The notes under the pieces: generated by a model
What the model saw: only the letters and a program-made list of their open reading frames with translations
Told to the model about the DNA's origin: nothing
Databases searched by the model: none
Shown here: in pieces, positions 60,272-64,000 of the stretch
Numbering within the stretch: the first letter of the stretch is position 1
How the letters are laid out: each line of letters begins with the position of its first letter
Made by a program: the position numbers and the translations under genes
Assembly (NCBI GenBank): GCA_963806495.1
Contig: CAWDYA010000011.1
Location: forward strand, 466,790-530,789
Length of the DNA: 64,000 bases
From: CAWDYA01 sp963806495
GTDB taxonomy: Bacteria; Acidobacteriota; Polarisedimenticolia; JACPZX01; DASXTC01
Direction: 5' to 3'

Positions 60272-60299
60272 TGGACACAGCCGATTCTCACGGTAGATT
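60272..60299 (+). promoter_or_regulatory. Promoter of the last Cys-rich gene
   Basis: TGGACA (60272-60277), 16-base spacer, TAGATT (60294-60299), about 50 bases before ATG 60349. The same layout (16-base spacer, about 47-50 bases to the ATG) as the promoter of copy 1, suggesting that promoters were duplicated with the genes. Confidence 0.45.
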
Positions 60300-60348
60300 G
60301 ACTGGTAGTCCCCACATCGCCACCCATGGTCTGAATTGGAGGATATGC

Positions 60349-60660
60349 ATGCCGAAGGCGCACAGAACCGCGGCGAGACTGTTTGCCGCTCTGGCGTTGG
60401 TTGCCCTGCTCCAACCGCTCACCTACGTGATGGGAGCGGCCGCCGGCCGGGACTATCCCCGGTGCATCCACGCCTGCAACGAGACCCGCCAGCTCTGCAC
60501 GGACCGTTGCTCGCCAGACTGCACGGCCATGTTCCCGAACGACCCGGCGCGGCAATCCGCCTGCGTCTCCGCGTGCAAGGATGTCTGCGTGTCGGAGTCC
60601 AAGGACTGCAAGCTGGTGTGCCGGGCCATCAAGAACGGAGAGACATTCGAAGAACCGTAA
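60349..60660 (+). CDS. Small secreted ten-cysteine protein, copy 4
   Basis: 103 residues from ATG 60349, after GGAGG. Signal peptide 'LFAALALVALLQPLTYVMG'. The mature chain 'AAAGRDYPRCIHACNETRQLCTDRCSPDCTAMFPNDPARQSACVSACKDVCVSESKDCKLVCRAIKNGETFEEP' has the same ten Cys. The conserved 'GRDY.RC' start, 'AMFPND', 'ES.DCKL.C.A.KNGET.EEP' end define the family. It is the farthest diverged of the three intact copies only slightly. No known family recognised. Confidence 0.8.
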   Translation: MPKAHRTAARLFAALALVALLQPLTYVMGAAAGRDYPRCIHACNETRQLCTDRCSPDCTAMFPNDPARQSACVSACKDVCVSESKDCKLVCRAIKNGETFEEP

Positions 60661-60685
60661 TCCGGCCGACACTCTGACCACCCTG

Positions 60686-60722
60686 ACGCCCGTCCCGCCG
60701 GTCACCACGACAGGACGGGCGT
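60686..60722 (+). terminator. Probable terminator hairpin after the Cys-rich array
   Basis: ACGCCCGTCC (60686-60695) pairs with GGACGGGCGT (60713-60722), 10 bp, loop of 17, then TCTGATTCC. The T run is short, so this is a weak call. Confidence 0.4.
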
Positions 60723-60823
60723 TCTGATTCCGGAACGATACTTTCGGAAACGCTGCTCCCCGCGGAACGGGACGAGAGGAGCCCTGGACTTCAGCCGTTT
60801 GCGGCGCGCGGACCAGGCCTCTT

Positions 60824-62139
60824 TCAAGGCGCGGTTCCGGCCGCTTCGGACCGCAGCTGGCGGAGCAGCTCCCCGGGCCGGTCGCTCGCCGGATCCACCT
60901 TCCTGTATCCTTCGGCGTAGGCGAGGGCCTGGTCCAGCTTGCCGCGCCGCCTCAGGACGCCGATCACTTTCTCATAGGCCCCGGGGTTATCCGGAAAGCG
61001 CCTCACGGCCGCCACGTAAAGCCCTTCGGCCTCTTCGAGCTTCCCTTCGCCCTCGAGCGCCTCGGCCAGCGACCAGTAGGCTGTAGGCTGTTCCGGCGTC
61101 ATTGCGAGGAACCGGCTCAGGAAGCCGGCCGCCGACCGGGTTCTCCCAGCTTCAGGTGAGCCACACCCAGGTAGAACAGCGCCCACTGCCCCCAGTGGTT
61201 GCCGGTCCCGTTCTCCAGGATGGCATTCAGGCTCTGCAGACTCTCGCGGTAGCGTCCCGCCGCCTGCTGCGGTTTCGCCGATCTCCAGATCGGACTCCGC
61301 ACGAAGCGTCCAGTCCCCGATACTCCGCAGCGCCGTGTAGGCGCGAATCGCCTCCTCCTTGCGGTCGAGGCGAACCAACAGCTGCGACCTTGCCCGCATG
61401 GCGGAGACCGGCGAGACGTAAGCGTTCGATTCCGCGCGCACGACCCCCTCGAGAATCCGGTCTCCCAGCCCGTCCAGCAGCGAGTCGACCTCGAGGATCG
61501 GGTGACTCTGCAATCGGGGCACGAGGGCGAAACTGTCCGCGATCTCTCTGCCCGCCTGCTCAACAAGCCCGCGATCCCGAGTAAGATTCTTGGCGAGCGC
61601 ATCGTCGTAATAGAAGAAGTTCGGCTCGAGGGACCGGGCCATCATGTTCGCCGCCGCGGCCAGGATGTCCTCCGGTTCGAGTCCCTCCTCCTGCTGCTCC
61701 TCTGAGCCGAATCCCATGGCCATCTCGCCGGCCCGACGCATCTTCTCCAGACGGACCCTGGCCGAACGGTAACCCTCATAGAGTGTCGCCAGGTTGCTCC
61801 AGGCCCACGCATCGGCCGGGTCCAGCGTGATCCCGTGGATCACCGCGCCGAGCCCCACCCCGAACACCTCCTGGCTGTCATGCCCTTCGAGGGCTTCGAG
61901 CGGCAGCCCGTTGGCCTGCGCGTGCGCGATGGCGCGTCCCATGAGCACGTAGGTCACTGCATCCCCGGCTGCCAGAATGCGGCCCCCCTGAAGCTGGCCA
62001 GCGCCTCGTTGAAATCCGCCGAGGCGAGCTGGCGCTCGCCCCGGAATCGATGGGCGAAGGCCATGATCATCGAGACGCCCGCCAGAGTGTTGAGCAGCAG
62101 CAACACCGCCACCAGTGCGACGAACAGACGCCTCCTCAT
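60824..62139 (-). CDS. TPR protein of the cell envelope, several frameshifts
   Basis: About 438 residues if indels near 61965, 61270 and 61140 are corrected. Start ATG 62139, with a membrane anchor 'FVALVAVLLLLNTLAGVSMIM'. Then 'QLASADFNEALASFRGAAFWQPG' rejoins (missing G) 'DAVTYVLMGRAIAHAQANGLPLEALEGHD'. Alpha-helical repeats continue: 'GRYRESLQSLNAILENGTGNHWGQWALFYLGVAHLKLGE', and 'TAYWSLAEALEGEGKLEEAEGLYVAAVRRFPDNPGAYEKVIGVLRRRGKLDQALAYAEGYRK' are clear TPRs. It overlaps the O-antigen ligase by one base. Probably a scaffold for envelope polysaccharide work. Confidence 0.7.
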
Positions 62140-63636
62140 CAGCGGCCCCTCTCCATCACCGCCAGCAGAGCGCCGCCCAGAACGGTGAGCGTGAGCCCGT
62201 TGGCCGGCACCTGCAGGTTCGAGCTGACGGCGGAATGGGCCAGCAGCCCCAGCATCCCGGAGACGATGCCGATCCAGACATACAGTCTGGTTCCGCCCCT
62301 GAACGCCCCTGGCCGCGCCACGAGGAACAGCCAGGCGCCCAGTCCCACCAGGAAGACCGCGGCCCCCGCCAGCCCGGTGTCGCATACCAGCTCCACGTAC
62401 TCGTTGTCGGCCGTCGTCCACCACCCCTCTCCCGGCGGGGCGTAGCGCATGAACGCGAATCGGAACGTGCCGAGCCCGGTCCCGAGGAGAGGCTGCTCCC
62501 GGATCAGATTCAGGGCATGCTGCCAGGCGCCGAACCGATACTGGAGCGTCGGCACGTTGCTTCCCTCCGACAACGTGCCGACCCGCTCGAGCACCTGCTC
62601 GGGTCCACCCAGACCAGAAACAGCCCGCCGGCCAACACCAGCAGGCCAATCACAACCAGGTCGGAGCGGCGCCGACCAAACAGGAAGGCGAACCCTCCCA
62701 CCACCAGCAGGGACAGGCAGACGGAGAGTATCCCCCCGCGCGAGAGCGACAGGAACACGCCGCCGAGGATCGTCACCGCCGCGAAGCCCCAGAGCAGCAC
62801 CTTCGGCAACGCGTCGCGTCTGCCCTGGTCCCCGGCCCGAGCCAGGGCGGCGAGCCCGAGACATAGCGCCACGGGAAGAATGGTTCCGGCAAATGCTGCG
62901 TAGCTGTTGCGGTTGACGAACGGGCCGAAGGGATGGACGTAGTTGCCTTCGCGCAGCCAGAACAGCCGGCCGTTCCAGGTGAACTTCTGGAAGATGCCGA
63001 ACAGCGACACGGCAAAGGCCGAGAAGACGGCGACGCCGAGAAGGCGGGCGAGCCGCTCCCGTGAGCGGTAGTAGCCGGCCACGACCGCGAAGAGCCCACA
63101 TAGCACAACAGCAACGCCAGTCTCTGACGGGTCTCGTACGGGTCGAGCGAGAGCGGACGCAGCGTGCGGCCGGTTGCCGGAGAAGAAGGTCTCGTCAACC
63201 GGCGGAGTGAGCGCCTCCGCCTTGTCGAGCGCCGTGGGCGACACCGGGATCCTGCCCGCGAATCGTGCCACCAGCGATCCGAAAGGGCATCGGGGTCGAA
63301 GGGGCGTCCGTCCGCGTAGCCTGGGAGCGTTCGCGCATACAGGGCATGCGTTCCGGGGGAGAGCGTCGCGATCCACGACGCGGGAAGGGGCACGAGCTGG
63401 AACACGACCAGCGCGATGAAGCCCGCCATCGCCGCCGCACATGAGGACCCGGACGCGCGGGTGCCGGACGCGCCCGTGCCGAGCCGACGGGCGGGTGGCT
63501 CGAGGGCCCACGCGGCGATGACGAGGCCCGAGACGATCTGTATGACGCCCTTCTGCCCACAACTCCACCCGCCGAAGGCGAAGGGCGCGAAGAGGAGCAG
63601 GAAGTAGATCCCGGCTTCAACGACCAGACCGCTCAC
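62139..63636 (-). CDS. O-antigen ligase/polymerase family membrane protein (Wzy_C), several frameshifts
   Basis: About 499 residues with 10 or more membrane helices, pieced from three frames with shifts near 63275, 63130 and 62605. GTG 63636 starts 'VSGLVVEAGIYFLLLFAPFAFGGW'. The family signature is the segment 'LSLSRGGILSVCLSLLVVGGFAFLFGRRR' and the large periplasmic loop with 'PLLGTGLGTFRFAFMRYAPPGEGWWTTADNEYVELVCDTGLAGAAVFLVGLGAWLF', which has the catalytic Arg/His region of WaaL/Wzy_C. It transfers or polymerises lipid-linked O-units in the inner membrane. TPR gene follows. In a real assembly these shifts should vanish. Confidence 0.75.
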
Positions 63637-63666
63637 GGCGGCGATTCTAGCATGACGCCGTCCCGG

Positions 63667-64000
63667 TCACGCGGCGGCGAACCTGCCGGCGATGCGGGTT
63701 CCGCACCGGCACCGGCCATCGTCGAGGCGGCTGAGGCGGACGTGATGCCACGACCGCGTGATGACGGCCTCGCCGCAGCCGGGACAGAACGTGGTGCCCC
63801 CCTCCTCGCACAGGACGTTCCCTTCGTAGACGTAGCGGAGCCCCGTCTCCCGGGCGACGCGACGGGCCTCGTGCACGGTCGCGTGCGGGGTGGGCGGAGA
63901 CCGGAACATCCGGAAATCGGGATGAAACGCTAAGTGCAGCGCTGGCTTCCTCTCCCATGTTCTCCCAACCAGGAGGCGAGAGCACAGATCCGGGCCCATA
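63667..64000 (-). CDS. amrS: AmmeMemoRadiSam system radical SAM enzyme, C-terminus
   Basis: The gene enters from the right edge; about 111 residues are present. 'HLAFHPDFRMFRSPPTPHATVHEARRVARETGLRYVYEGNVLCEEGGTTFCPGCGEAVITRSWHHVRLSRLDDGRCRCGTRIAGRF' closely follows the AmrS end: the Phe-His-Pro-Asp-Phe barrel strand, the 'ARE.GL.YVYEGN' strand and a zinc site CPGC...CRCG. The radical SAM Cys motif lies outside the window. It works with AMMECR1 and Memo genes, which would be upstream. Ends 30 bases from the O-antigen ligase start. Confidence 0.85.
   Translation of the reverse strand, partial: MGPDLCSRLLVGRTWERKPALHLAFHPDFRMFRSPPTPHATVHEARRVARETGLRYVYEGNVLCEEGGTTFCPGCGEAVITRSWHHVRLSRLDDGRCRCGTRIAGRFAAA

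Overview
The window is GC-rich DNA, nearly all coding, from a Gram-negative bacterium: it has outer-membrane beta-barrel, O-antigen polymerase/ligase and Sec-exported multihaem cytochrome genes. The gene mix (M2 angiotensin-converting-enzyme-like peptidase, MopE-type and thrombospondin-3 surface proteins, Stk kinase, AmrS radical SAM, SUF-only Fe-S assembly) fits an environmental lineage such as Acidobacteriota or Myxococcota. The exact phylum cannot be read from the sequence.

Layout. 1-7915: end of a nitrilase-like gene, then an operon running from an inner-membrane haem-b-like protein and a ferredoxin/flavoprotein fusion to a 23-haem and a 16-haem cytochrome and an outer-membrane beta-barrel, a candidate trans-envelope electron conduit. 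7931-13907 (minus): MscS channel, large membrane ATPase, then an enoyl-CoA hydratase and a split AtuA. 14224-15566: methyltransferase and DHFR-like reductase. 15767-20265: acyl-CoA carboxylase operon (biotin carboxylase, carboxyltransferase, biotin carrier) with a fluoride channel and a DUF190 gene embedded. 20273-22359 (minus): SpoIIE phosphatase, membrane protein, ABM monooxygenase. 22450-28721: Rrf2 regulator and sufBCDSU-sufT with a clear sigma-70 promoter over a Rrf2-like operator. 28758-40274 (minus): M2 peptidase and a roughly 3,200-residue secreted subtilase. 40471-41656 (minus): a Cys/His-rich secreted protein and an AhpD-like protein with an in-frame TGA exactly at the second Cys of CxxC, followed by a SECIS-like hairpin: a candidate selenoprotein. 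41747-49721: MarR-controlled aromatic-acid/CoA catabolic operon. 49948-53257: substrate-binding protein, coiled-coil protein, Ser/Thr kinase, LysW-like zinc ribbon. 53347-58777 (minus): two tandem beta-helix/MopE surface proteins sharing a 1.5-kb near-identical segment. 59206-60660: an array of small secreted ten-cysteine proteins with one decayed copy. 60824-64000 (minus): TPR protein, O-antigen ligase, C-terminus of AmrS.

Caution on sequence quality. At least a dozen conserved genes are broken by single-base indels, often in G or C runs (near 240, 2090, 11010, 14368, 33808, 36576, 42640, 44556, 50830, 51369, 51780, 61140, 61270, 61965, 62605, 63130, 63275). The pattern looks like uncorrected assembly error rather than mass pseudogenization, so most of these are annotated as single genes with a noted frameshift.

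The two observations I would follow first are the AhpD-like selenoprotein candidate and the cytochrome/porin conduit; the cysteine-rich array is the best candidate for an undescribed protein family.
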